Shown one piece after another: positions 1 through 7,425 of a stretch of DNA of 10,532 nt (position 1 is the stretch's first letter; each line of letters starts with the position of its first letter). Origin of the DNA: DATEMK01 sp035275625 (GTDB lineage: Bacteria; Bacteroidota; Bacteroidia; AKYH767-A; OLB10); NCBI GenBank assembly GCA_035275625.1, contig DATEMK010000294.1:1-10532 (forward strand), written 5' to 3'. Position numbers and translations under genes: made by a program. A model generated the notes under the pieces. That model worked only from the letters and a program-made list of their open reading frames with translations, was not told the origin of the DNA and ran no database searches.

Positions 1-19
1 TTAAAAAAATATTTCATTT

Positions 20-47
20 AATTTAGAATTTAAAATTTAGAATTTCC
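20..47. repeat. Two tandem copies of a 14-bp AT-rich unit 3' of kdsD
   Basis: Two adjacent 14-bp units begin at 20 and 34 and share the 12-mer AATTTAGAATTT. They start 5 bases beyond the kdsD stop codon in the direction of its transcription. Further along the same strand, bases 9-3 read as seven T, so the repeat plus T-run might end the kdsD transcript, although the stem potential is weak and purely A-T. Nothing else is recognisable in bases 1-51. Confidence 0.6.
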
Positions 48-51
48 AATT

Positions 52-1017
52 TCATATAATTCCTTCCCTCAGCAAATCGTGCAAATGCACGAAACCCAGG
101 TATTTCCCTTTATCTGTCACAACGACTTGTGTAATATTATGCTTTTTCATCAGTTGCAGCGCATCCACAGCCATCATATCTTTACTCACAGTTTTCGGGC
201 GGGCAGTCATAATGTCTTTTGCAATCACATCGTCAATTGATTTTTTTGTTTCCAGCATTCTTCTTAAATCACCATCCGTAATAATTCCCAGCAATTTTTT
301 ATTTTTTACAACTGCAGTTGCGCCCAGGCGTTTTGAAGAAATTTCAAGAATTACTTTTTTAACAGCATCACCTGGAAAGACTTCCGGGCGCGGGTTGTTC
401 GGATAGAGGTCTGAAATTTTCAGGTACAATTTTTTTCCCAGGGCGCCACCGGGATGAAAGCGTGCAAAATCTTCTTTTGTAAATCCCCTGCATTCAAGCA
501 GGCAGATGGCGAGCGCATCACCCATTGCCATTTGCGCTGCTGTGCTGCTGGTGGGCGCAAGGTTCATCGGGCAGGCTTCTTTGACAACAGAAACATTTAA
601 AACCACATCTGCATTTTTTGCAAGATAAGAATTTACTTCGCCTGTCATGGCAATTAATTTATTCCCGCTGTTTTTGAGCAGCGGCACAATCACTTTTATT
701 TCAGCAGTATTTCCGCTGTGCGAAACACAAAGCACCACATCATCTCCCTGGATAATACCGAGGTCGCCATGCACCGCGTCAGCAGCGTGCATGAATACAG
801 CCGGAGTGCCTGTGCTGTTCAGCGTGGAAACAATTTTTTGTGAAATAATGGCGCTTTTACCGATTCCGGTGACAATAATTCTTCCTTTAGAAAAAAATAT
901 TATCTTTACGCATTCAACAAAATTCTTCCCGATAAGATTTTTCAGTTGCGTGATTGAATCCGCTTCTGTTTGAAGAGTCAGTTGAGCCAGCGAAATAATT
1001 TTTTTATCAGTTATCAA
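52..1017 (-). CDS. kdsD: D-arabinose-5-phosphate isomerase, KpsF/GutQ/KdsD family
   Basis: This cytoplasmic enzyme interconverts D-ribulose 5-phosphate and D-arabinose 5-phosphate, the first step towards Kdo, the inner-core sugar of lipopolysaccharide. Its 321 residues match the family (E. coli KdsD is 328). An N-terminal SIS sugar-isomerase domain covers about 35-180, with GIGKS at 51-55, STGTP at 68-72, HGDLG at 83-87 and SHSGNT at 99-104. Two CBS domains fill about 205-321. K54, E106, E147 and H188 sit at a constant offset of five from the E. coli active-site residues as I recall them (K59, E111, E152, H193), so it should be active. The only plausible start is TTG at 1017-1015: a TAA stop lies two codons upstream and the first internal ATG is codon 76, inside the SIS domain. 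The gene diverges from recQ, a neighbourhood I recall as common in Bacteroidota. Confidence 0.95.
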   Translation of the reverse strand: MITDKKIISLAQLTLQTEADSITQLKNLIGKNFVECVKIIFFSKGRIIVTGIGKSAIISQKIVSTLNSTGTPAVFMHAADAVHGDLGIIQGDDVVLCVSHSGNTAEIKVIVPLLKNSGNKLIAMTGEVNSYLAKNADVVLNVSVVKEACPMNLAPTSSTAAQMAMGDALAICLLECRGFTKEDFARFHPGGALGKKLYLKISDLYPNNPRPEVFPGDAVKKVILEISSKRLGATAVVKNKKLLGIITDGDLRRMLETKKSIDDVIAKDIMTARPKTVSKDMMAVDALQLMKKHNITQVVVTDKGKYLGFVHLHDLLREGII

Positions 1018-1059
1018 AATTTAAAAAGATTTTTGAGTTAGGTTTGTTTTAAAATAAAT

Positions 1060-1075
1060 GTTATATCTTTATAAC
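1060..1075. promoter_or_regulatory. Inverted repeat in the kdsD-recQ divergent region
   Basis: GTTATA and TATAAC form perfect 6-bp arms around a TCTT centre. The element lies between the two divergent genes and covers the position where the -33 box of the candidate recQ promoter would fall. It could be an operator or a small hairpin in the kdsD leader. Chance is also possible because the region is nearly all A and T. Confidence 0.3.
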
Positions 1076-1097
1076 GAAAACAAAAATATTAAATTTG
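1068..1097 (+). promoter_or_regulatory. Candidate recQ promoter (Bacteroidota type)
   Basis: TAAATTTG at 1090-1097 matches the Bacteroidota -7 consensus TAnnTTTG exactly. TTTA at 1068-1071, one base off the -33 box TTTG, lies 18 bases upstream. Transcription would start about 10 bases before the recQ ATG at 1116. No Shine-Dalgarno sequence is visible, as is normal for the phylum. Confidence 0.4.
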
Positions 1098-1103
1098 AAC
1101 AAA
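1081..1103 (-). promoter_or_regulatory. Candidate kdsD promoter
   Basis: Read on the minus strand, bases 1088-1081 are TATTTTTG, an exact TAnnTTTG match, which would give a leader of roughly 55-60 bases before the TTG start. The nearest TTTG upstream (1103-1100) is only 11 bases away, shorter than the usual spacing of about 17-23, so the -33 part is doubtful. The box sits two bases from the opposite-strand recQ -7 box, so the two promoters would share the same DNA. Confidence 0.3.
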
Positions 1104-1115
1104 GTTGATTAAATT

Positions 1116-3341
1116 ATGAGTAATACGGTAGTTGCAGAAAAGAAAAAGTCGAAAGTGAAGTCTGTTTTGGCAGATGCATTGCAAAAATATTTTGGTTACG
1201 ATACCTTTAAAGGCGATCAGGAAGCAATCATTGAAAACGTACTTGCGGGAAATAACACATTCGTGATTATGCCAACCGGGGGAGGTAAGTCCATGTGCTA
1301 TCAACTGCCCGCGCTGGTAAGTGAAGGTACAGCCATCGTGGTTTCCCCCCTGATAGCGCTGATGAAAAACCAGGTGGATGCAATGAGAGGTTTTAATTCC
1401 GATGACGGCATTGCTCACTTTATGAACTCATCGCTTACCAAAGCGGAGATTCAGCAGGTAAGAAGTGACATCACCGCAAAAAAAACCAAGCTGCTGTATG
1501 TAGCTCCTGAATCACTCACTAAAGAAGACAACGTAAATTTTTTACGCGATATCAATATTTCTTTTTTTGCTATTGACGAAGCGCATTGCATTTCAGAATG
1601 GGGACATGATTTTCGCCCGGAGTACCGGAGATTGCGCCCGATAATGGAACAGATAGGAGAAGTTCCCGTGATTGCATTAACGGCTACAGCCACAGCCAAA
1701 GTACAATTGGACATCCAGAAGAATCTCAATATGATGGAGGCTACCGTTTTCAAGGATTCTTTTAACCGCCCCAATCTTTATTACGAAGTGCGGCCGAAAG
1801 TGGATGTGATGAAAGAAATTATCAAGTTCATCAAACACCATCCGGGAAAATCCGGAATCGTTTATTGCCTGAGCAGGAAAAAAGTGGAAGAGGTTGCGCA
1901 GAACCTGAATGTGAACGGAATTAAAGCAATGCCTTATCATGCAGGATTAGATGCTTCGCTGCGTGCGCAAACACAGGATGCTTTCCTGATGGAAAAAATT
2001 GATGTCATTGTTGCAACGATAGCATTCGGAATGGGCATTGACAAACCCGATGTGCGTTTTGTTATTCACCACGATATTCCAAAATCGCTGGAAGGATATT
2101 ACCAGGAAACCGGCCGTTCAGGGCGTGACGGACGCGAAGGAAGATGCTGCGCTTTTTACAGCTATAAAGATATTGAGAAGCTCGAAAAATTTATGAAAGG
2201 CAAACCTGTTGCAGAGCAGGAAATCGGCAAACAACTTTTGCTCGAAACAGTTGCTTATGCCGAAACTTCCGTTTGCCGCAGAAAAATGCTGCTTCATTAT
2301 TTCGGTGAAAAATACAACGAAGAAAATTGCGGTAGCTGTGACAATTGCCTGCATCCTAAAACCCAGGTGGAAGCGAAAGAAGAAGTACAGCTGCTGCTCG
2401 AAACAGTTGCTGCAATAAAAGAAAAGCACAATGCAGAACATACGGTGAATGTGCTGATCGGTAAAACAGAAAACGAAATTAAAAAATACGGACATGATAA
2501 ATTAGAACTCTTCGGTGAAGGAACTGAACAGGAGCCGAGATTCTGGATGTCTGTTATCAGGCAGGTCTTGCTTGCAGGCTTGCTTGAAAAAGACGTTGAC
2601 AATTATGGATTATTAAAATTAACTCCGAAGGCAAAAGAATTTATTAAGAAACCTGCTTCATTCCTGGTCACCCAGGATCATGATTATGAAAGTGCAGATA
2701 CGGATGAGGATGAGGATGGCGCTGGTGCGGGAGCCGGAGGAAGTGCTGCGGATGAAAATTTGTTTGCGATGCTGAAAGATTTGCGTAAAACACTTGCAAA
2801 GCAAAAAAACCTTCCGCCATTTGTAATTTTCCAGGATCCTTCGCTGGAGGAAATGGCGATCCAGTATCCCATCACTATGGATGAGATGAAGAATATAACG
2901 GGCGTGGGCAGCGGAAAAGCATTGAAGTATGGCAAGCCGTTTATTGAAATGATTGAGAAGTATGTGGAAGAAAATGAAATTGAGCGCCCGATGGATCTTG
3001 TGGTGAAATCAATTATCAATAAATCGGGTTTGAAAGTTTATATCATTCAAAACATTGACCGCAAAATTTCTCTCGATGATATTTCAGAAGCAAAAGGCAT
3101 AAAGCTCGGTGATGTAATTTCTGAAATTGAAAGCATTGTTGCTTCCGGAACACGCATTGACATTAATTATTACCTGAATGAAGTAATTGACCCCGACCGC
3201 CAGAAAGAAGTTTTTGATTATTTCCGTACAGCTGAAACCGATTCAGTGGACGAAGCTGTTACCGAGCTTGGCGAAGAAGAATATACCATTGACGAAATCC
3301 GTTTGATGCGGGTAAAGTTTATGAGCGAGATGGGGAACTAA
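1116..3341 (+). CDS. recQ: ATP-dependent DNA helicase RecQ
   Basis: This is a 3'-5' superfamily 2 helicase that unwinds DNA during recombination repair and restart of stalled forks. The helicase core covers about 20-345: Walker A PTGGGKS at 53-59, SPLIALM at 77-83, DEAH at 154-157 running into the RecQ aromatic loop (to 170), LTATAT at 188-193, FGMGIDK at 304-310 and QETGRSGRDG at 330-339. Four cysteines, C387, C405, C408 and C411, form the zinc site of the RecQ-C-terminal region, followed by a winged-helix part to about 515. An acidic, Gly/Ala-rich linker (about 521-546) leads to an HRDC domain (about 547-616). The tail at 620-741 looks helical and is typical of the longer Bacteroidota RecQ proteins; E. 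coli RecQ has about 610 residues. All catalytic motifs are intact. The ATG at 1116 puts the start at a normal distance before the core. Confidence 0.97.
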   Translation: MSNTVVAEKKKSKVKSVLADALQKYFGYDTFKGDQEAIIENVLAGNNTFVIMPTGGGKSMCYQLPALVSEGTAIVVSPLIALMKNQVDAMRGFNSDDGIAHFMNSSLTKAEIQQVRSDITAKKTKLLYVAPESLTKEDNVNFLRDINISFFAIDEAHCISEWGHDFRPEYRRLRPIMEQIGEVPVIALTATATAKVQLDIQKNLNMMEATVFKDSFNRPNLYYEVRPKVDVMKEIIKFIKHHPGKSGIVYCLSRKKVEEVAQNLNVNGIKAMPYHAGLDASLRAQTQDAFLMEKIDVIVATIAFGMGIDKPDVRFVIHHDIPKSLEGYYQETGRSGRDGREGRCCAFYSYKDIEKLEKFMKGKPVAEQEIGKQLLLETVAYAETSVCRRKMLLHYFGEKYNEENCGSCDNCLHPKTQVEAKEEVQLLLETVAAIKEKHNAEHTVNVLIGKTENEIKKYGHDKLELFGEGTEQEPRFWMSVIRQVLLAGLLEKDVDNYGLLKLTPKAKEFIKKPASFLVTQDHDYESADTDEDEDGAGAGAGGSAADENLFAMLKDLRKTLAKQKNLPPFVIFQDPSLEEMAIQYPITMDEMKNITGVGSGKALKYGKPFIEMIEKYVEENEIERPMDLVVKSIINKSGLKVYIIQNIDRKISLDDISEAKGIKLGDVISEIESIVASGTRIDINYYLNEVIDPDRQKEVFDYFRTAETDSVDEAVTELGEEEYTIDEIRLMRVKFMSEMGN

Positions 3342-3370
3342 ACCGGGTTAAGGTTTCTGGTTTAAGGTTA
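3339..3370. repeat. Repeat and weak hairpin between convergent recQ and the propeller gene
   Basis: The 37-base gap between two converging genes is almost filled by two near-copies of a short unit, GGTTAAGGTTT (3346-3356) and GGTTTAAGGTTA (3359-3370). TAAACC (3339-3344, including the recQ stop) pairs with GGTTTA (3359-3364). It could act as a shared 3' end element, but there is no T-run on either side, so I do not call it a terminator. Confidence 0.5.
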
Positions 3371-3378
3371 AAAGCTGC

Positions 3379-5058
3379 TTACATTTTTACAATTTTCTTT
3401 TTGTGAAAATTATTTTTTGTGCTAACCTGAACAATATAAACCCCGTTTTCAAAATCTGAAATATTAATTTTAGTTTGATCCCGATAGCCATCGGGAGAAG
3501 TTTGAAGTTTTCTTTTAAGAACTTCTCTTCCTAACAAATCAAAAATCTCCACACTCACATTTTTTTCTTCTGCTGATGTAAGGGAAATATTTATAAAATC
3601 ATTGGCAGGATTTGGAAATATTTGAAAATTGATTGTTGAAGATTGAATATTGTTTATTGCTGTTGCTGTGCTGTCGCAGAATTTTATGATCCAGTAATCA
3701 TAAGTATTGAAAACCGGATCCCAATTGGGTTGTGTTTTATATCCCCCTATGCCTCCATTTGTATAAGTAGCGAAAATATAACAATCATCATTTAACGTAA
3801 TGCCTAAGCATTGTTCATCATGCCCCAGAGTTTTTATTGTTTTATCCCATAGTTTATTGCCAGCGCTATCAATTTTGACAATCCACATTTGTTCCTGCCC
3901 AAGATTATTCTCGGTTTTATCCCCACTCGCTGATGAGTAAGAAGTACCGCAAATTATAAAGCCTCCGTCAGAGGAAGCAATAATATTTCCAAATTCATCT
4001 TCATGTGCTATCCCTCCAAATCTTTTATCCCATAATTTATTTCCAATTGAATCAATTTTAACTATCCAATAATCTAAGGTGGGATTAACTCCATTGTACC
4101 AGGCATTTTGTGTTTTATCCCCGCTACTGTCTGACTGTGAAATTCCGCCTAAAAGATAATATCCGTCTATGGTTCTTTTAATATTAAATAAGTATTCTGT
4201 TTTCGATCCTCCAAATCGTCTATCCCATTCTTTATTTCCCAGCGAATCAATTTTGATAATCCAGTAATCAGCAGTATATCCGGTTGAATCCCAGTTATTT
4301 TGGGTTCTATCCCCACTAATTCCGGAAGAGGATTCACCGCCTAAAATATATCCTCGATCAGCGGTTTGCCATAGTGTGCGGGGAAACTCACCTCCGGTTC
4401 CTCCTAAATCTTTATCCCATTGTATGTTGCCAAGCGAATCTGTTTTTACAATCCAATAATCATCATACCCCCATGAAGGTTGTGTTTTATCTCCGCTACT
4501 GTCAGAATTTGAGCTGCCTATTAAAATGTAACCATAATCCCAAGTTTGTTGAATTGAATAAAGCCACTCAGAAGAATATCCGCCATATCGCTTATCCCAT
4601 TGCTTATTGCCAAAAGAATCAACTTTTATTATCCAGTAATCAGTGTATGTTGAATCCCAATTCGGCTGGGATTTATCTCCACTGCTATCTGAATCTGAAG
4701 TTCCTCCTAAAATATACCCACCGTCAATGGTTGCACATGATGACCAAAGCCAATCTCCTTTGGTTCCTCCATATCGTTTATCCCATTGTTTGTTGCCAAG
4801 GGAATCTATTTTTATTATCCAATAATCACAAGTGTGCATTGTTGAATCCCAATTGTTTTGTGTTTTATCCCCGCTGCTATCGGAAAACGACCAACCCGCT
4901 AACAAAAATCCATTGTCAGATGTCTGGTTAATACTTCTTAACCAATCTTGCCAGGTTCCCCCAAATCTCTTATCCCATTCCTTCACCAGCGGATACTGTG
5001 AAAACCCACTATAAAAAATATAAAACGCAAAATAAAAGGTAAGCAACAATTTTTTCAT
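3379..5058 (-). CDS. Secreted seven-repeat, probable beta-propeller protein with T9SS type A sorting domain
   Basis: The 559-residue product is exported and probably surface-attached or released; its ligand or activity is unknown. Residues 1-20 are a signal peptide ending GFS before Q21. Seven repeats of about 60-65 residues follow, with WDK (WDR in the fifth) at 28, 92, 154, 214, 278, 343 and 404. Each unit carries versions of WDKRFGG, DGGYILGG, SSGDKTQ and DYWIIKIDSLGN; the seventh is the most degenerate. Seven short units with about four predicted strands each suggest a seven-bladed propeller, which is inference. Residues 479-559 are a T9SS C-terminal domain: it opens IFPNPANDF, continues FDLLGREVL and ENGVYIVQV, and ends with basic residues. 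An in-frame palindrome lies in this tail (see 3472-3505). Related repeat proteins are common in Bacteroidota and usually uncharacterised. The gap to the next gene upstream is 109 bp. Confidence 0.9.
   Translation of the reverse strand: MKKLLLTFYFAFYIFYSGFSQYPLVKEWDKRFGGTWQDWLRSINQTSDNGFLLAGWSFSDSSGDKTQNNWDSTMHTCDYWIIKIDSLGNKQWDKRYGGTKGDWLWSSCATIDGGYILGGTSDSDSSGDKSQPNWDSTYTDYWIIKVDSFGNKQWDKRYGGYSSEWLYSIQQTWDYGYILIGSSNSDSSGDKTQPSWGYDDYWIVKTDSLGNIQWDKDLGGTGGEFPRTLWQTADRGYILGGESSSGISGDRTQNNWDSTGYTADYWIIKIDSLGNKEWDRRFGGSKTEYLFNIKRTIDGYYLLGGISQSDSSGDKTQNAWYNGVNPTLDYWIVKIDSIGNKLWDKRFGGIAHEDEFGNIIASSDGGFIICGTSYSSASGDKTENNLGQEQMWIVKIDSAGNKLWDKTIKTLGHDEQCLGITLNDDCYIFATYTNGGIGGYKTQPNWDPVFNTYDYWIIKFCDSTATAINNIQSSTINFQIFPNPANDFINISLTSAEEKNVSVEIFDLLGREVLKRKLQTSPDGYRDQTKINISDFENGVYIVQVSTKNNFHKKKIVKM
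3472..3505. repeat. Palindrome flanked by 7-bp direct repeats, inside the T9SS tail coding region
   Basis: TCCCGAT and ATCGGGA (3479-3485 and 3490-3496) are perfect 7-bp arms around AGCC. Identical AGTTTGA copies flank the element at 3472-3478 and 3499-3505. Together they add 27 bp, nine codons (about residues 519-529, QT-SPDGYRD-QT), without breaking the frame. The layout resembles a tiny inserted element with a target-site duplication. I recall a near-identical palindrome recurring in Bacteroidota genomes, but could not check this. Confidence 0.65.
3679..4977 (-). repeat. Tandem coding repeats, about 62 codons each, seven units
   Basis: These are DNA-level repeats encoding residues about 28-460 of the propeller protein. 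Recurrent blocks include versions of TTATCCCA, which encodes the WDK motif, and of ATCCAATAATC, which encodes DYWI. Spacing between WDK tryptophans is 64, 62, 60, 64, 65 and 61 codons. Copies have diverged, so they are protein repeats rather than recent duplications, but the stretch could be prone to copy-number change or misassembly. Confidence 0.9.
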
Positions 5059-5062
5059 CCAT

Positions 5063-5088
5063 CAAATATAAGCATAAAAATGCCTTAT
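5063..5088 (-). promoter_or_regulatory. Candidate -7 box and overlapping hairpin upstream of the propeller gene
   Basis: Bases 5070-5063 read TATATTTG on the minus strand, an exact TAnnTTTG match ending 4 bases before the ATG at 5058. Transcription from it would begin at or next to the start codon. No TTTG box lies at the expected distance upstream. An imperfect hairpin overlaps it: ATAAGCAT (5068-5075) against ATGCCTTAT (5080-5088) with one bulged base. The match may be chance in AT-rich DNA. Confidence 0.25.
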
Positions 5089-5111
5089 AGATAATGGGGT
5101 ACCTTAGGTAT

Positions 5112-5129
5112 TTTTTGATTCCTCAAAAA
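5112..5129. repeat. Perfect AT-rich inverted repeat between the two propeller genes
   Basis: TTTTTGA (5112-5118) and TCAAAAA (5123-5129) pair around TTCC. It lies 38 bases past the stop of the Asp-box gene. The stem is weak and lacks a following T-run on the minus strand, so terminator function is not supported. A separate 12-bp palindrome, GAAAAATTTTTC, occupies 5146-5157 in the same gap. Confidence 0.4.
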
Positions 5130-5167
5130 TTATTAACTGCCTGTTGAAAAATTTTTCTTTGACCTTT

Positions 5168-7393
5168 TTATTCTTCCCCAAACAATTTCGAATACCAAAC
5201 CCCTCTTCCATACGTTGCCGCATATAATCTTTTATTAAAATAATTTATTTCCAATTCATTGATCCTGGAATTGGGCAAACCGTTTCTAAAAGGAATCCAC
5301 TTGCCGGTTGAATCATTTCTATAGTAAACTCCTTTTAAAGTTCCGGCATACATGCTGCCGTCATTTTTTGTTTTATCTATTACTATAGAACTCATATCGG
5401 CTTCGTTTGGTAACCCTTCGGAATAATTTTTCCATGAATTGCCGCCATCATAACTTACCATTATTTTAAACTCCCAGCAACCCATGAATCCCACAAACAC
5501 CGTATCAGGATGATGGGGATGAACAGCGAGGCAATTGATAGAAGTCCAGTCAACACCTGTCAAACCTTTAGTAATGTCTTCCCATGTCTTTCCTTCATCA
5601 GTCGTTTTAAATAACCGGAGCTTTTCATTTTCCGGTCCTCCTTTCCACAACGCGTTGCCGAAAGCGCAATAAATAGTATTACTATCCGAAGGAGCTACCC
5701 TGAAATCAAGAATAAAATCATTTTCCTTTCCGGGAAAATCAGCCGTGAATTTTGAAAGCTTCGTCCATTTACCATTTCCGTGGTCTGAATTTTTAACAAT
5801 GTCTTTAAATCCGAAATAGAGCGTGTTAGGATTTATAACATTCATAAAAAAAGGTTTAACAACACCTCCTCCGGGCGAATCACGCGGAAGCAAATTAGGT
5901 GACCAGTTTTTTCCCGCATTCGCGGTACGCGTCATATTGCTTCCGCCCTGCCCGTCACTCCTGTACATTATACTGTCATTCGTATAATCAATAATCCCTT
6001 CCGCGCCATCACCCCCGCTGATAGTTGTCCAGGCGCCCTCAGGATATATATAGTTTCCTTCCAGAACTGTCTGCTGACTTGTGGTTTGTGATTTTGGTTC
6101 GAATAGCAGTGTGCCTACATCCTGCGCACCGGCAATTAATTTTCCTGAATTCTGAGAAACACCTATGCGGTGAATTTTTGCTATGTTCAACCCGTTGCTG
6201 ATGTCAGTTGCATTCCATTTGATGCTGTCTGTTTTTTCCGCTTTATAAATTCCTCCATCACAGCTGACGAAAAGTAAATTTGAATCCGGAGCCATTTCAA
6301 GGTCATGAATATCGGCATGGGTGGTTTTGGTGAATGAATAAAATCTTTTCTTCGGTGCATCGGCAAAAAAATAATTCACATAATTTCCGTTATTAAAAAA
6401 TACAAGTTCTTTTTCCAATGGACTTATTTCGATTACAAAACGGCTGTACATTCCGTTATTCACTCCTGAAGCAACAACCTTAAACGTTTTGCCTCCATCA
6501 GCGGATTTATAAATTAGTCCCGCAGGAGCAACATTAGCATACAAATAATCCGGGTCAGCTTTAGTAACAGCTATCTTAATGGTTTTTATTTCTTTCAATG
6601 AATCGGCAAACGAAGAAATAATTTTCCATTTTTTTCCGCCATTAGAAGATTTGTAAATTTGTCTTCCGCCAACATATATAACATCTGGGTTACCCGGCAT
6701 CAATTCCAAATCACGGAAAAAACCATCAGGCACTTTAAGCACCATGAACCAATTTTGTCCGGCATCTTTTGACTGAAAAACAATTCCGTCAAAAGCACTT
6801 GGGTTGTTACTAAGCTCCACAACAACAGTGGTTAAAATTTCAGGGTGGTCAGGATTAATTTTTAAAGCCGTCACCAGCTTATGCGTTGGATATTTCCAGA
6901 AATCTTTTAACAGTTTTTTATCCTTGTCGTACCAGTTGCCGAGCGGTATATTATTCCACGTCCTTCCGCCATCCGCAGATTTAAAAATTCCGCGGCTTGC
7001 AGTAGCCTGGTTGCCGCCACAGGGCCCATATTGATCAAACAATCCGTCAGGATCGCATGTGGCAACGTACATGATAGATGGATTTTCAGCATTGATGGCA
7101 ACATCAGAAATTCCGAGAACCGGAAGATTATCTGTATGCCAGTTTTCCCAATCATTCCCTCCGCCTGCTGAACGCCATAAGCCGCCATCAGGAGTTCCGA
7201 GAAACATGATTTTATTTGTAGTGCCGTTATAACCGGGATGAAACCGCAGGCAAGTTACTCTGCCAATTCCTATTGCCCCTCCCCCACCCTGGTTAAACGG
7301 AACTTTACCCGGACCCAAAGGCTTCCATGCGCTTTGAGAAAATGAATTGGAAAAAATAATTACCGTGAGATTAAATAAAATAAAATTTTTCAT
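5168..7393 (-). CDS. Secreted Asp-box (BNR/sortilin-like) beta-propeller protein
   Basis: The 741-residue product is exported; its target is unknown. Residues 1-19 are a signal peptide ending SFS before Q20. Asp-box motifs (S/T-x-D-x-G-x-x-W) recur through the protein: SADGGRTW 139-146, SKDAGQNW 208-215, SSNGGKKW 249-256, SADGGKTF 297-304, TANAGKNW 490-497, TTDEGKTW 597-604 and SYDGGNSW 647-654, plus a degenerate SAGGGNDW at 75-82. These mark hairpin turns in propeller blades, as in sialidases and VPS10/sortilin proteins. Such proteins are often labelled glycosyl hydrolase, but I see no catalytic signature supporting an enzyme. The protein ends LYAATYGRGVWYSKLF plus four residues, the usual end of the last blade, without a T9SS domain; the DNA after the stop encodes none in any frame. 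It may therefore stay in the periplasm or use another anchor. Gaps to its neighbours are about 105 bp. Confidence 0.88.
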   Translation of the reverse strand: MKNFILFNLTVIIFSNSFSQSAWKPLGPGKVPFNQGGGGAIGIGRVTCLRFHPGYNGTTNKIMFLGTPDGGLWRSAGGGNDWENWHTDNLPVLGISDVAINAENPSIMYVATCDPDGLFDQYGPCGGNQATASRGIFKSADGGRTWNNIPLGNWYDKDKKLLKDFWKYPTHKLVTALKINPDHPEILTTVVVELSNNPSAFDGIVFQSKDAGQNWFMVLKVPDGFFRDLELMPGNPDVIYVGGRQIYKSSNGGKKWKIISSFADSLKEIKTIKIAVTKADPDYLYANVAPAGLIYKSADGGKTFKVVASGVNNGMYSRFVIEISPLEKELVFFNNGNYVNYFFADAPKKRFYSFTKTTHADIHDLEMAPDSNLLFVSCDGGIYKAEKTDSIKWNATDISNGLNIAKIHRIGVSQNSGKLIAGAQDVGTLLFEPKSQTTSQQTVLEGNYIYPEGAWTTISGGDGAEGIIDYTNDSIMYRSDGQGGSNMTRTANAGKNWSPNLLPRDSPGGGVVKPFFMNVINPNTLYFGFKDIVKNSDHGNGKWTKLSKFTADFPGKENDFILDFRVAPSDSNTIYCAFGNALWKGGPENEKLRLFKTTDEGKTWEDITKGLTGVDWTSINCLAVHPHHPDTVFVGFMGCWEFKIMVSYDGGNSWKNYSEGLPNEADMSSIVIDKTKNDGSMYAGTLKGVYYRNDSTGKWIPFRNGLPNSRINELEINYFNKRLYAATYGRGVWYSKLFGEE

Positions 7394-7425
7394 GAATTTA
7401 AAAGAAGAAGATTTGTAAGTATAAC

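Noticed and set aside
4374..4931. 185-codon open frame on the plus strand
   Set aside because: It is antisense to the seven-repeat coding region, and its protein is an irregular Cys/Leu/His-rich mirror of those repeats with no family resemblance. The minus-strand gene has a signal peptide, repeats and a T9SS tail.
3679..4977. Regular repeats that could suggest a CRISPR array
   Set aside because: The period is about 180-195 bp, copies are diverged, and they encode a continuous repetitive protein, so they are coding repeats.
5098..5110. Small palindromes GGTACC and TACCT-T-AGGTA upstream of the seven-repeat gene
   Set aside because: The arms are only 3-5 bp and match no known operator; such short palindromes occur by chance.
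5168..7393. Calling the Asp-box protein a glycosyl hydrolase or sialidase
   Set aside because: Asp-boxes are structural turns found in many propellers. I could not identify a sialidase arginine triad or another catalytic signature, so only the fold is claimed.
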